A stretch of 64,000 bases of DNA. Origin: Anaeroplasmataceae bacterium (GTDB lineage: Bacteria > Bacillota_I > Bacilli_A > Acholeplasmatales > JAEDCM01). A program made the position numbers and the translations under genes. The DNA is taken from NCBI GenBank assembly GCA_016294165.1, contig JAEDCM010000005.1, positions 1 through 64,000 on the forward strand. Reading direction: 5' to 3'. How positions within the stretch are numbered: the stretch's first letter is position 1; every line of letters begins with the position of its first letter. The notes beneath the pieces are model-generated. The model was not told the DNA's origin, did not search any database, and worked only from the letters and a program-made list of their open reading frames with translations. Shown piece by piece: positions 26,600 through 34,803 of the stretch.

Positions 26600-28880
26600 C
26601 CGTATCCACATCCTTTACTGAAACCCTATTGATGTCATCATTAGTCATAAAGCATATATCTTTAAAATCACAATATGCACAATTCTTATTACTATCAATT
26701 TTAATAGGCTTAATATCAAATTCATTATTTCTAATTCTTTTTATTGCAATTTTTATTTGTTCATCTGCAATATCAACTAACCCATCTAATTCCTTCTTAT
26801 CAATTCCTGATCTTGCATCTAAGCAACCATCCTTTTTTAATTTAGCTTTAGCAATAAAGCGTGATTTTGTAATCATTTTATCATCACTTATGCTTCCAAG
26901 TTCCTGATCAAGGCGCTTAATAATCTCTGAATCATTAACAAATAATCCATTTAATTGATATAAATCATCTAATTCTTTATCCTCTTTTGTTAAAACGTTT
27001 TGAATGAAAATACCAATATTTTCATAATCAGGAAATTTATTTTTTAACAATAGTGAATAAATTGGTAATTGCATATTTAAGCCATATTTTGTATATTCCT
27101 TGCTAAATTTTAAATCATAAGTCTTACAATCAATAACCGCTAGATTTTTTTTCTCATCATCAAAAATTATTTTATCAATTCGACCATCAAGTTTTGTTTT
27201 ATCATCAATATCAATAATAATCTTTTCTTCTGTTAATACTCTTTTAAATAAAGAATTGCTCATCATCATTTGATTCTTTTTAATCACATTATTTACCTGT
27301 GGCAAAAGCATTCTAACAAAAAATCTCTCTTTAGCTGTTGTAAAGTTTTCATTAATCATATCACTATAATCAAGAAGGTTGATTTCCTTTTCTACGGAAT
27401 CCTCAAGTATCTTGTGAAATAGGGTTCCTAATCTTGCACTAAAGCTTGGAATATATTCATTAACGTTTAAAACATATTTAACAAAATATTTAAATGGACA
27501 ATTATTATAATCTTCAATCTTGGTGCTTGATAATTTCATAGAATTATCATTTATACCATTTAATCCTTTGAAGCTATGATTATACTTCATAAACCCAATT
27601 TCATCATCACTATAAGAATTCATATAAGGACTCTTTAGACCATACATCATATTTAAATCCTTATGCTCCGCAACTTCTAGATGTGCACAATTAAAAGAGT
27701 ATCGCACATCCTCTAATTCTCCTTTTATTTCCACCATTCTTAATTCCTTTGTTAAAATTGATGGATAATAAATCGTTTTACCTTCTTTATACTTAAAGGA
27801 TATAACTAGATTTTTCGTGTTACTAATAAAATCAATCAATTGATCCTTATTAATCATATTTTCAATCGCTGATGTATTGTGATTTAAAATCATCTTTTCC
27901 TCATCAGTTAAAAAATCAATATCCTTTTTTATAACCGGATAGGCGCCAATCGAAAAACCAAGCATAAAAGCATATTCATCATCAGAAACTGCACTTCTAC
28001 AAATACGAATTTGCTTATCATACTCTACAGGCTTAGCATACTTATTTTTAGCAATTGAAATAACCGCATCAATCAAACAATCTTTATTCAAACTTAATTC
28101 ATTGATTATATTTAAATCGTTATTTAAAACGCTAAAAATATCAAAATCCTTATCCTTTGATATTTGATCATAAGCTTCCTTTAAGCTTAAATCCTTTAAG
28201 TATCCTAAGAATCTTTTAAATACCGGCAAATCATAGATAACCCTTTTGTTTTTTTCTTCAATATGAATATTATGATATCTAGCATACTTCTTTAAAATAA
28301 GATCATATTCACTTGGATAATCATAAATAAAAATTTTATTCAAATCCACACCACTATTAACTAAACTCATAATCTTAATAAATAAAGCACTAACCTCTTC
28401 ACTTATCGTTTTATATGAATAATAATCATGATGATATCCTAAGCGATCATTCTTTATAAAATCATAATCTGCCTCTAAAATATTAAGAGCATTTTTTAAT
28501 TCTCTATCCTGCTCATGATAACGATAAACTAACACCTTTTTATTTTTAAAAATTAACTTAAACAACGGATTAAGTTTTAATAAATCATTTTTTAAAAGGG
28601 ATTGATAAATATCATATAATAAATCCAATTTTGCATTATGCTTTTTAATCCCATAAAGGTTATTAAGAATCTCCTTAGAGTTTGAAAAGCTATAATTAAA
28701 ATTACTTTTAACATGCATAATTGCCTTTAAATCAAAATCAAAAAAAGCATTTTTCATAATATCATTTTTACTCATATACTTCACATGAGCAAGTGGGTTG
28801 ATAATATTCATTAATCCATACTTTTCACTCTCTGGACAAACAACTATGAAATTTTCCTTTAAATTATTTAATCTTTCCAT
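26589..28880 (-). CDS. addB: AddB/RexB nuclease subunit, short form
   Basis: The C-terminal nuclease domain is clear: KIEDYNNCPFKYFV carries the first cluster cysteine, DGRIDKI and VIDCKTYDL form the metal site (the usual DYK is DCK here), and CAYCDFKDIC near the end gives the C-x2-C-x5-C of the iron-sulfur staple. The protein has only 763 residues against about 1160 in B. subtilis, and I see no Walker A motif in the N-terminus. This matches the RexB-like subunit that supports AddA without its own ATPase. The start is the ATG at 28880 with AAAGGTG upstream. Confidence 0.88.
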   Translation of the reverse strand: MERLNNLKENFIVVCPESEKYGLMNIINPLAHVKYMSKNDIMKNAFFDFDLKAIMHVKSNFNYSFSNSKEILNNLYGIKKHNAKLDLLYDIYQSLLKNDLLKLNPLFKLIFKNKKVLVYRYHEQDRELKNALNILEADYDFIKNDRLGYHHDYYSYKTISEEVSALFIKIMSLVNSGVDLNKIFIYDYPSEYDLILKKYARYHNIHIEEKNKRVIYDLPVFKRFLGYLKDLSLKEAYDQISKDKDFDIFSVLNNDLNIINELSLNKDCLIDAVISIAKNKYAKPVEYDKQIRICRSAVSDDEYAFMLGFSIGAYPVIKKDIDFLTDEEKMILNHNTSAIENMINKDQLIDFISNTKNLVISFKYKEGKTIYYPSILTKELRMVEIKGELEDVRYSFNCAHLEVAEHKDLNMMYGLKSPYMNSYSDDEIGFMKYNHSFKGLNGINDNSMKLSSTKIEDYNNCPFKYFVKYVLNVNEYIPSFSARLGTLFHKILEDSVEKEINLLDYSDMINENFTTAKERFFVRMLLPQVNNVIKKNQMMMSNSLFKRVLTEEKIIIDIDDKTKLDGRIDKIIFDDEKKNLAVIDCKTYDLKFSKEYTKYGLNMQLPIYSLLLKNKFPDYENIGIFIQNVLTKEDKELDDLYQLNGLFVNDSEIIKRLDQELGSISDDKMITKSRFIAKAKLKKDGCLDARSGIDKKELDGLVDIADEQIKIAIKRIRNNEFDIKPIKIDSNKNCAYCDFKDICFMTNDDINRVSVKDVDTDEI

Positions 28881-28893
28881 CCCAATCACCTTT

Positions 28894-28912
28894 AGTATGA
28901 TTATATCATACT
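28894..28912 (-). promoter_or_regulatory. Palindrome over the addB -10 region
   Basis: AGTATGAT-TAT-ATCATACT is a perfect 8-bp inverted repeat that contains a TATAAT on the minus strand, 14 nt before the addB start codon. It looks like an operator for addBA. The matching -35 is weak. It does not match the Bacillus LexA box. Confidence 0.5.
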
Positions 28913-28943
28913 ATTTTTAAAATGTTTCTTGGAAATCACTTTT

Positions 28944-28978
28944 TAATAAAAAAGACCTACAATTATTATTGTAAGTCC
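28944..28978 (-). terminator. Terminator of gerE
   Basis: GACTTACAAT/ATTGTAGGTC stem (28954-28963, 28968-28977; one U-G pair in RNA) followed by TTTTTTATT on the minus strand. Confidence 0.8.
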
Positions 28979-28985
28979 AACATTT

Positions 28986-29195
28986 CTATAACTCTAATTC
29001 CTCTAATTTAAACAATTCAACGATTGCTTGTGTTCTACCGCTAACTCCCAACTTTTGAATAACATTTGAAATATGATTTCTAACCGTCTTTTCACTTATG
29101 TTTAATGTTTCAGCGATAGTCCTTGTCGTGTTATTTTGAATCAACAGTTTAAATATTTCTAATTCTCTAGGAGTTAATAAGCTCAATCTTTTAAT
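28986..29195 (-). CDS. gerE: GerE, spore-coat transcription regulator
   Basis: A single LuxR-type DNA-binding domain of about 70 residues. LTPRELEIFKLLIQNNTT, ISEKTVRNHISNVIQKLG, GRTQAIVELFKL and the terminal ELEL match B. subtilis GerE (74 residues) almost block for block, as I remember it. GerE acts last in the mother-cell cascade and controls coat genes with sigma-K. The start is unusual: GGGAGGG is followed 6 nt later by ATT (29195), while ATG, GTG or TTG at a proper distance is absent; the TTG at 29210 lies upstream of the ribosome site. A sigma-K-like promoter precedes it. Confidence 0.88.
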   Translation of the reverse strand: MKRLSLLTPRELEIFKLLIQNNTTRTIAETLNISEKTVRNHISNVIQKLGVSGRTQAIVELFKLEELEL

Positions 29196-29213
29196 GAAAA
29201 TCCCTCCCAAAAT

Positions 29214-29240
29214 TATTTTATGTTATTCTAATATAAATGT
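29214..29240 (-). promoter_or_regulatory. Sigma-K-like promoter of gerE
   Basis: On the minus strand CATAAAATA (29222-29214) fits the sigma-K -10 consensus CATANNNTA, with AC (29240-29239) 16 nt upstream as the -35 element. In AT-rich DNA this can occur by chance; the position before gerE raises its credibility. Confidence 0.45.
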
Positions 29241-29244
29241 GTTT

Positions 29245-29835
29245 TTATTGCCAGTAATTTTTGTTAAATGCATCGCATATACAATAATAAATGGGAATAG
29301 TAATAAATATTAACCATAATGGATGCCAAATACCATACTCAATTGAGAAAAATAAATAAAGCGCTAAAACAAAAATTGGGTAGGCAAATAATGATCCATT
29401 TTTCTTAGTTATCGCATCGATAAGAGTAATTAAAATGGGAATTAATAAAAATATAATCCATCCTGGGTGCCAGTAATCAAATACAATTCCTAAAAATAAA
29501 TAAATTGTGACAATGCTTAAAACAATAGGACCAGCTAAACGATCTGATAATTTTACCGAAAATCCTGTTTTTTTATCCATTTGATCAATATTATCTTCAT
29601 TAATTTGATTTTCTTTAATATCTTCTATACTTTCTTCAGTAAATAATAAAGAGTCTAATGAAACATTATACAATTTAGCTAAACAAATTAAATTATCAGT
29701 ATCCGGAGATGATTCAGCACGTTCCCACTTCGATACCGCTTGCCTTGATATTCCTAATTTATTTGCAAGTTCTTCTTGGGAATAGCCATTCTTTTTTCTT
29801 AATTCTTGTAGGCGATTTGCAATTTCTATATTCAT
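29245..29835 (-). CDS. XRE-family regulator with membrane segments
   Basis: A 196-residue protein: N-terminal helix-turn-helix (IANRLQELRKKNGYSQEELA, then ISRQAVSKWERAES) in residues 1-60, an acidic linker, and four short hydrophobic segments from about residue 105 with the repeated pattern (Y/H)WHPxW(I/L)IFLxIP. The WHP repeats resemble a small DUF-type membrane domain found behind many Firmicute XRE domains. I start at the ATG at 29835 (AAGGAGTGG upstream). Likely a single gene; targets unknown. Confidence 0.85.
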   Translation of the reverse strand: MNIEIANRLQELRKKNGYSQEELANKLGISRQAVSKWERAESSPDTDNLICLAKLYNVSLDSLLFTEESIEDIKENQINEDNIDQMDKKTGFSVKLSDRLAGPIVLSIVTIYLFLGIVFDYWHPGWIIFLLIPILITLIDAITKKNGSLFAYPIFVLALYLFFSIEYGIWHPLWLIFITIPIYYCICDAFNKNYWQ

Positions 29836-29904
29836 AAATTTCCACTCCTTTTTTTTCAAGATTATTTTATTAAAAAAAGATTTTTTCATCTACCAACTTT
29901 AGTT

Positions 29905-30780
29905 TTAATTTAAGCAACTATTGGTTGCGGAAATATTTTTTATAATATATTCAATTAATTTTTCCTCTTCATCACTTAATGTATTATTTGATTTATAAAT
30001 TAAAGAAATTGGCCTTGTTATGCTAATATCTTTTAATTTAATTATCTTCAAATCCAAACTATCATTATAAATAATTGCTGGTATGGCCGCTATTCCATAT
30101 CCATTTTTAGCAAATTCAATTAAAGAAGTATTAGAAATCGATTCAATATAAGGATTGATCTTAATATTGTATAAACCCAAAGTATTTTCAAAAGCGTTTC
30201 TCACACCAGTATTCTTATTTCTTAAAAGCATTGGATATCTAATTAAATCATCTATTTTTATTTCATCAGGAACGTTATAAGTTTTACTTGCTACTAAGAT
30301 TATTTCATCACTAATAAGGCTAATTACATTTAATCTTGGGTCAATATTTGGCGTTTCTACAATCCCAAAATCAACATCAAGGGATAATACCTTATCTATT
30401 ATATCATCAGATGTTGAAACATTAAACATGATATAGTTCTTATTCTCATAATCATTAAACAAATTAGGAACTATTTTTTCACCCACAGAAATCGATACAC
30501 CTATTTTTACATTCTTATTCTTTGATCCTTTAATCGCAACCTCTTCAAAATCATTATAACTATTTAATGTGCTATTAGCATATTGTAATAAGGTTTTACC
30601 ATCATCAGTTATCCTAATTCTTTGTTTTTCCCTTTTAAAAAGCTTAATATTATATTTTTCTTCTAACTCTCTTATTGCTAAACTTACCGCTGGTTGAGTC
30701 ATATATAATTCTTTTGATGCTCGCGTAATATTCTCATGCTTCGCAACACAAACAAAGATCTTCAAATGCTTTAGTGTCAT
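29905..30780 (-). CDS. LysR-family transcription regulator
   Basis: A 291-residue LysR regulator: winged helix in residues 1-65 (TRASKELYMTQPAVSLAIRELE) and a periplasmic-binding-protein-like effector domain (90-291). It resembles CysL/YwfK-type regulators. It is divergent from two chromate-type transporter genes 97 nt away and very likely controls them. The region between contains a 16-bp palindrome. Confidence 0.9.
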   Translation of the reverse strand: MTLKHLKIFVCVAKHENITRASKELYMTQPAVSLAIRELEEKYNIKLFKREKQRIRITDDGKTLLQYANSTLNSYNDFEEVAIKGSKNKNVKIGVSISVGEKIVPNLFNDYENKNYIMFNVSTSDDIIDKVLSLDVDFGIVETPNIDPRLNVISLISDEIILVASKTYNVPDEIKIDDLIRYPMLLRNKNTGVRNAFENTLGLYNIKINPYIESISNTSLIEFAKNGYGIAAIPAIIYNDSLDLKIIKLKDISITRPISLIYKSNNTLSDEEEKLIEYIIKNISATNSCLN

Positions 30781-30791
30781 TAAATCACCTC

Positions 30792-30807
30792 ATATTAAAT
30801 TTAATAT
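30792..30807. promoter_or_regulatory. Palindrome between the LysR gene and the transporters
   Basis: ATATTAAATTTAATAT is a perfect 16-bp palindrome in the divergent promoter region, 12 nt from the LysR start codon. It is a fitting autoregulatory LysR site, though AT-rich palindromes also arise by chance. Confidence 0.45.
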
Positions 30808-30877
30808 AAACTTAATTAAATTATATTATTTTTAATATTATTTATCAAGATATATAATAGCAATTGAGGTGAAAGAT

Positions 30878-31432
30878 ATGTTTAAACTATTCTTTATTTT
30901 CTTTAAACTTGGATTGTTTACCTTTGGGGGAGGATACGCTATGATTCCCTTAATAAAGGAGACAATAGTAAACAAAAACAAATGGATGACTGAGGATGAA
31001 ATGCTTGAGGTAATCGCAATAGCTGAATCTACTCCAGGACCAATCGCCATTAATATGGCAACCTATATTGGATACAAACAAAAAAAGCTTTTAGGAGGCC
31101 TTATTTCAACCTTAGGAGTAATTCTTCCATCAATAATTATTATCTTTTCGATTTCTTTATTCTTAGATGAATTTATGCAAAATCAGTATATTCAATATGC
31201 CTTTACAGGAATCAAATGTGCTGTTTCATTTTTAATATTAAAAGCCGGTTTTAGTATGTTTATAAAAGCCAAAAGGGATTTGTTTTTTAATATCATTTTT
31301 ATTTTGATATTATCTACTATAATCATTTTAGAAATAAATAGCAAATCCTTCTCCTCTATCTATTTAATATTAATTGGGGGAATAATTGGAATAATATTTA
31401 ACAATATAAAAAAAGCAAAGGAGAATAATTGA
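30878..31432 (+). CDS. Chromate-type (CHR) transporter, half-size subunit 1
   Basis: A 184-residue CHR-domain membrane protein. The signature FFKLGLFTFGGGYAMIPLI at the N-terminus and AIAESTPGPIAINMATYIGY (residues about 48-67) define the family; about five membrane segments follow. Full ChrA proteins have two such domains; here they are made by two adjacent genes. The true substrate in gut or anaerobic Firmicutes is uncertain, so chromate should not be assumed. Start is ATG at 30878 with TGAGGTGAAAG. Confidence 0.88.
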   Translation: MFKLFFIFFKLGLFTFGGGYAMIPLIKETIVNKNKWMTEDEMLEVIAIAESTPGPIAINMATYIGYKQKKLLGGLISTLGVILPSIIIIFSISLFLDEFMQNQYIQYAFTGIKCAVSFLILKAGFSMFIKAKRDLFFNIIFILILSTIIILEINSKSFSSIYLILIGGIIGIIFNNIKKAKENN

Positions 31433-31433
31433 T

Positions 31434-32000
31434 ATGATTTATTTTAAGTTATTCTTTGAATTCTTTAAAATTGGCTTATTTACCTTTGGTGGTGGGTATG
31501 CTATGATTCCCCTAGTCAAAGATGTTGTATTAAAATATGGATGGCTAAATGAAGACATGTTTTATGATTTTATTGGTGTGTGTGAATCAACCCCTGGGCC
31601 CATCGCAGTAAATATGGCAACCTATATTGGATCCGTTCAAGGAGGTCTATTTGGAAGCATTATTGCTACATTAGGTGTTGTATTACCTTCATTTATAATA
31701 ATTATTTTAATCGTAACTATTATGAAAAAGCTAATTCAAAATAAACATTTCACCTACTTTATGAAAGGAATTAAGCCGGTAATTATTGCCCTAATTCTTT
31801 CAACAGGTATTTTACTATTTTTAAAATGTATCAATCATAACAGCTTAAATAACATCAATTTTGATATTGATAGCATAATTATATTTCTTTTTATATCATT
31901 ATCATATTTTTTATCTCAAAAACTATTCAATAAAAAAATGAACTCAATATTACTAATTGCAATAAGTGGAATATTAGGAATAATTGTATGTATTATATGA
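31434..32000 (+). CDS. Chromate-type (CHR) transporter, half-size subunit 2
   Basis: A 188-residue second CHR domain with FFKIGLFTFGGGYAMIPLV and GVCESTPGPIAVNMATYIGS. It starts 1 nt after the stop of the first subunit, with AAAGGAG upstream, so the two are cotranscribed and likely form an inverted heterodimer. Sequence similarity suggests an old tandem duplication. Confidence 0.88.
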   Translation: MIYFKLFFEFFKIGLFTFGGGYAMIPLVKDVVLKYGWLNEDMFYDFIGVCESTPGPIAVNMATYIGSVQGGLFGSIIATLGVVLPSFIIIILIVTIMKKLIQNKHFTYFMKGIKPVIIALILSTGILLFLKCINHNSLNNINFDIDSIIIFLFISLSYFLSQKLFNKKMNSILLIAISGILGIIVCII

Positions 32001-32001
32001 A

Positions 32002-32027
32002 AAAAGTGGATGAATATCCACTTTTAT
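32002..32027 (+). terminator. Bidirectional terminator between the CHR genes and uvrC
   Basis: AAAAGTGGAT/ATCCACTTTT stem (32002-32011, 32016-32025) with T-rich tails on both strands. It covers the uvrC stop codon. Confidence 0.8.
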
Positions 32028-33778
32028 TGTTTTAATTTATTCATTACCTCTTCATAAATACTTTCTAAACCTAGCTTTTTAAAATCCTCGAGGCTAGCAT
32101 TTGAAATATTAACTATCGTCTTAAACTCCTTTAGTAGTTTTTCCTTTCTCTTAGGCCCTAATCCTCTAATATTATCTAATTTCGATGCCATCATACCCTT
32201 ACTACGAACACTCTTGTGGAAGGTAATCGCAAAACGGTGAACCTCTTCTTGAATATTAAATAATAATTGATATAGATTTCTTCTACTCTTAATTTCATAC
32301 TCTTGATTATTATAAATAATTGCCTCTGTTTTATGATTATTATCCTTCCTTAAACCAATAACATTAATGCTTAAATTCAAAGAATTAATAATTTCTAAAA
32401 CGGCATTTAAATGTCCTAATCCGCCATCCATAATGATTAAATCTGGCATTTGTCCATCTTCCATTAAAAGTCGAAAATATCTACGATATATTATTTCCTT
32501 TGTTGTGGCATAATCATCCATACCAGAAACAGTCTTAACCTTATATTTACGATAATCCTTTGGTGACTTCTCTCCATCGATATAACAAACCATCGCACTT
32601 ACTGGATTAGTCCCCATAATATTTGAATTATCAAAGGCTTCAATTCTTCGCGGATACTTAATTCCTAATAGGTCCTTTAATTCATTTAAAGCATCAACCT
32701 TAACACTCTTTTTATTCATCAATAATTCACGAGAATTATCTAAAGCCTCCTTAGCATTATTAACGGCCATTAAGACTAAATTTTTCTTCTCGCCAATTTT
32801 TGGGGTCACAATATTTACCTTTAAAAACTCTTCCATAATAGAATCATCCTCATCATAAGGAATTAAAATTTCCTTGGGCTTTGGATTAACCTCATAAAAA
32901 TTTATTAAATACTCATTAAACGTTTCTAATGGCGTTGAAATAATATTTAATATGATTCGGTGGTTTCCAACGATTTTTCCACCACGCATAAATAAAACAT
33001 AGATGCTTAAATCTAAATCATCACAGCTATATCCAAAAATATCACGATCAACATTATCATTTAAAATGATTTTTTGTTTTTCAACCGTTGTATTAATACT
33101 ATTAATTAAATCTAGGCATTCCTTAGCTTCCTCAAATCTTAGACTTTCACTATATTCATTCATCTTAACCTTTAAAGCGTTTAAGGCCTCAGAAGTATCG
33201 CCCTTTAGAAATCTTGTAATTTTTTTAAGATAATCGCTATATTCCTCGGTTTTCACATCATTAATACAAGGAGCTAAGCATTGATTTAAATGATAATATA
33301 AACACTCTTTTTTGGGGATATTATTACATTTACGAAGTGGATATAACTTATTTAATAAATCAATTGTATTACGTGCATCCTTAACATTAGGGTAAGGGCC
33401 AAACATATTACCCTTGATTTTATTATTACGCACAACTAATAATCGCGGATGTTTGTCATGCGTCAACAAAATATACGGATAGCTCTTATCATCCGTTAAT
33501 TTTATATTATATTTTGGATCATACTTTTTAATTAAATTAATTTCTAAAACTAAAGACTCTAATTCATTAGAGGTAATAATATATTCAAAATCATCAATCT
33601 CACTAACAAGCAAGGTCGTCTTAGCATTATGACTGCCTGTAAAATAGCTTTTAACACGATTCTTTAAAATCTTAGCTTTACCAACATAAATAATTACTCC
33701 ATCACTATTTTTCATCAAATAGCATCCTGGCTTTTCAGGAAGCAATTTTAATTTTTCTTTAATGTTATTTTCTTTCAT
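32024..33778 (-). CDS. uvrC: Excinuclease ABC subunit C
   Basis: UvrC makes the two incisions of nucleotide excision repair. The 584-residue product has the GIY-YIG nuclease (GCYLMKNSDGVIIYVGKAK, near residue 17-35), a UVR segment (RFEEAKECLDL, about 205), the RNase H-like nuclease (RRIEAFDNSNIMGT) and a C-terminal helix-hairpin-helix (IRGLGPKRKEKLL). It starts at the ATG at 33778 and overlaps the S66 peptidase gene by 14 nt, with AAAGGAT upstream. Confidence 0.95.
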   Translation of the reverse strand: MKENNIKEKLKLLPEKPGCYLMKNSDGVIIYVGKAKILKNRVKSYFTGSHNAKTTLLVSEIDDFEYIITSNELESLVLEINLIKKYDPKYNIKLTDDKSYPYILLTHDKHPRLLVVRNNKIKGNMFGPYPNVKDARNTIDLLNKLYPLRKCNNIPKKECLYYHLNQCLAPCINDVKTEEYSDYLKKITRFLKGDTSEALNALKVKMNEYSESLRFEEAKECLDLINSINTTVEKQKIILNDNVDRDIFGYSCDDLDLSIYVLFMRGGKIVGNHRIILNIISTPLETFNEYLINFYEVNPKPKEILIPYDEDDSIMEEFLKVNIVTPKIGEKKNLVLMAVNNAKEALDNSRELLMNKKSVKVDALNELKDLLGIKYPRRIEAFDNSNIMGTNPVSAMVCYIDGEKSPKDYRKYKVKTVSGMDDYATTKEIIYRRYFRLLMEDGQMPDLIIMDGGLGHLNAVLEIINSLNLSINVIGLRKDNNHKTEAIIYNNQEYEIKSRRNLYQLLFNIQEEVHRFAITFHKSVRSKGMMASKLDNIRGLGPKRKEKLLKEFKTIVNISNASLEDFKKLGLESIYEEVMNKLKQ

Positions 33779-34760
33779 AAGAAATATATCCTTTATTATT
33801 GATAACCTCACATTTTGCGAAGCTTCCATTTAAAATAGGGATGGTTGGGGCTAAATGTCCAATATCAAAATTATAAATAATCCCAACGTTCAAATCCTCT
33901 AAAGCCATTTTTATAGCAGTCAAATAATCGATATCAAACATTTTATCGGTAAAAAAACTACGTCCGAAAATAAAACCACTAGCTGTATCAAACCAACCTT
34001 GTTTTCTAAGCAAAAAAAGTTCACGATATATCGCAACTGGATTTAACTCACACGCCTCAAAATACCATAGTATTTTTTTATCCTTAGTATAATTTTTAAC
34101 ATTATCAAATTTCGTTCCCCTGATTAATGCTAAAACATCAAGACAGCCACCTAATAAAGTACCTGTTGCAAAGTTATTATTGATATACCCAACAACAACC
34201 TCCTCAGTCTTATTAAAACCAGCTAAATAATCATCCTTTTTCAAATCATTAACCTCATATTTATCATAGCTATTAAAGCTATATTTCAACCCTTTTATTA
34301 AATCTAATTGATCAATTAATGACTCATCAAGCACACGCATTCCAAAAGGAGGAAAGCATTGGCCATAGATTGTTGAAACATCATTTAATGTTGTAAGCAG
34401 GAAGGTTAAGCATGTATTATCAGAATAACCAATAAAGTATTTATGCACATCCTTTAGTTTTTCAAAATCAAGATGATAGAGCATATCAATCATAATTTCT
34501 CCACCAGCCACACTAAAGACAACATCAACATCTGGATTCAAATAAATGTCCATAAATTCTTTTGCGCGTGTTTTGGCATCATTAGATGCCGCACGATATA
34601 AATTATAGACACTTGGTGCTTCAATAATTTTATATCCTAAATCAAGGAATCTTTTTTTTGCGGCATTATACCTTGATAAGTATGGTTCAATTTTAATACC
34701 AAATGATGGTGCAACTAACCCAATTGTTCCACCTTCCTTTAAAGGCTTTGGATAAAACAT
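33765..34760 (-). CDS. S66-family LD-carboxypeptidase-like protein
   Basis: A 331-residue S66 serine peptidase. The N-terminal GTIGLVAPSFG, the nucleophile motif GYSDNTCL (near residue 107), and the C-terminal DIGHLAPTIPI with the catalytic histidine are visible. The family includes LdcA, which trims tetrapeptide murein, and MccF, which cleaves microcin C; the sequence does not decide. Murein recycling is the more likely role since no microcin genes are near. It is the first gene of a pair with uvrC. Confidence 0.88.
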   Translation of the reverse strand: MFYPKPLKEGGTIGLVAPSFGIKIEPYLSRYNAAKKRFLDLGYKIIEAPSVYNLYRAASNDAKTRAKEFMDIYLNPDVDVVFSVAGGEIMIDMLYHLDFEKLKDVHKYFIGYSDNTCLTFLLTTLNDVSTIYGQCFPPFGMRVLDESLIDQLDLIKGLKYSFNSYDKYEVNDLKKDDYLAGFNKTEEVVVGYINNNFATGTLLGGCLDVLALIRGTKFDNVKNYTKDKKILWYFEACELNPVAIYRELFLLRKQGWFDTASGFIFGRSFFTDKMFDIDYLTAIKMALEDLNVGIIYNFDIGHLAPTIPILNGSFAKCEVINNKGYISYERK

Positions 34761-34778
34761 AAATCTTCACCTCCACTT

Positions 34779-34803
34779 AAAAAAGGATTTTAAAAATCCT
34801 TAT
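34779..34803 (-). terminator. Terminator of the ftsY-ylxM-ffh operon
   Basis: AAGGATTT/AAATCCTT stem (34783-34790, 34794-34801) followed by TTTTTTAAG on the minus strand; the stem overlaps the ffh stop codon. Confidence 0.8.

Noticed and set aside
33765..34760. Microcin C immunity protein MccF
   Set aside because: The S66 fold fits, but no microcin biosynthesis genes are near; a murein LD-carboxypeptidase is at least as likely, so only the family is given.
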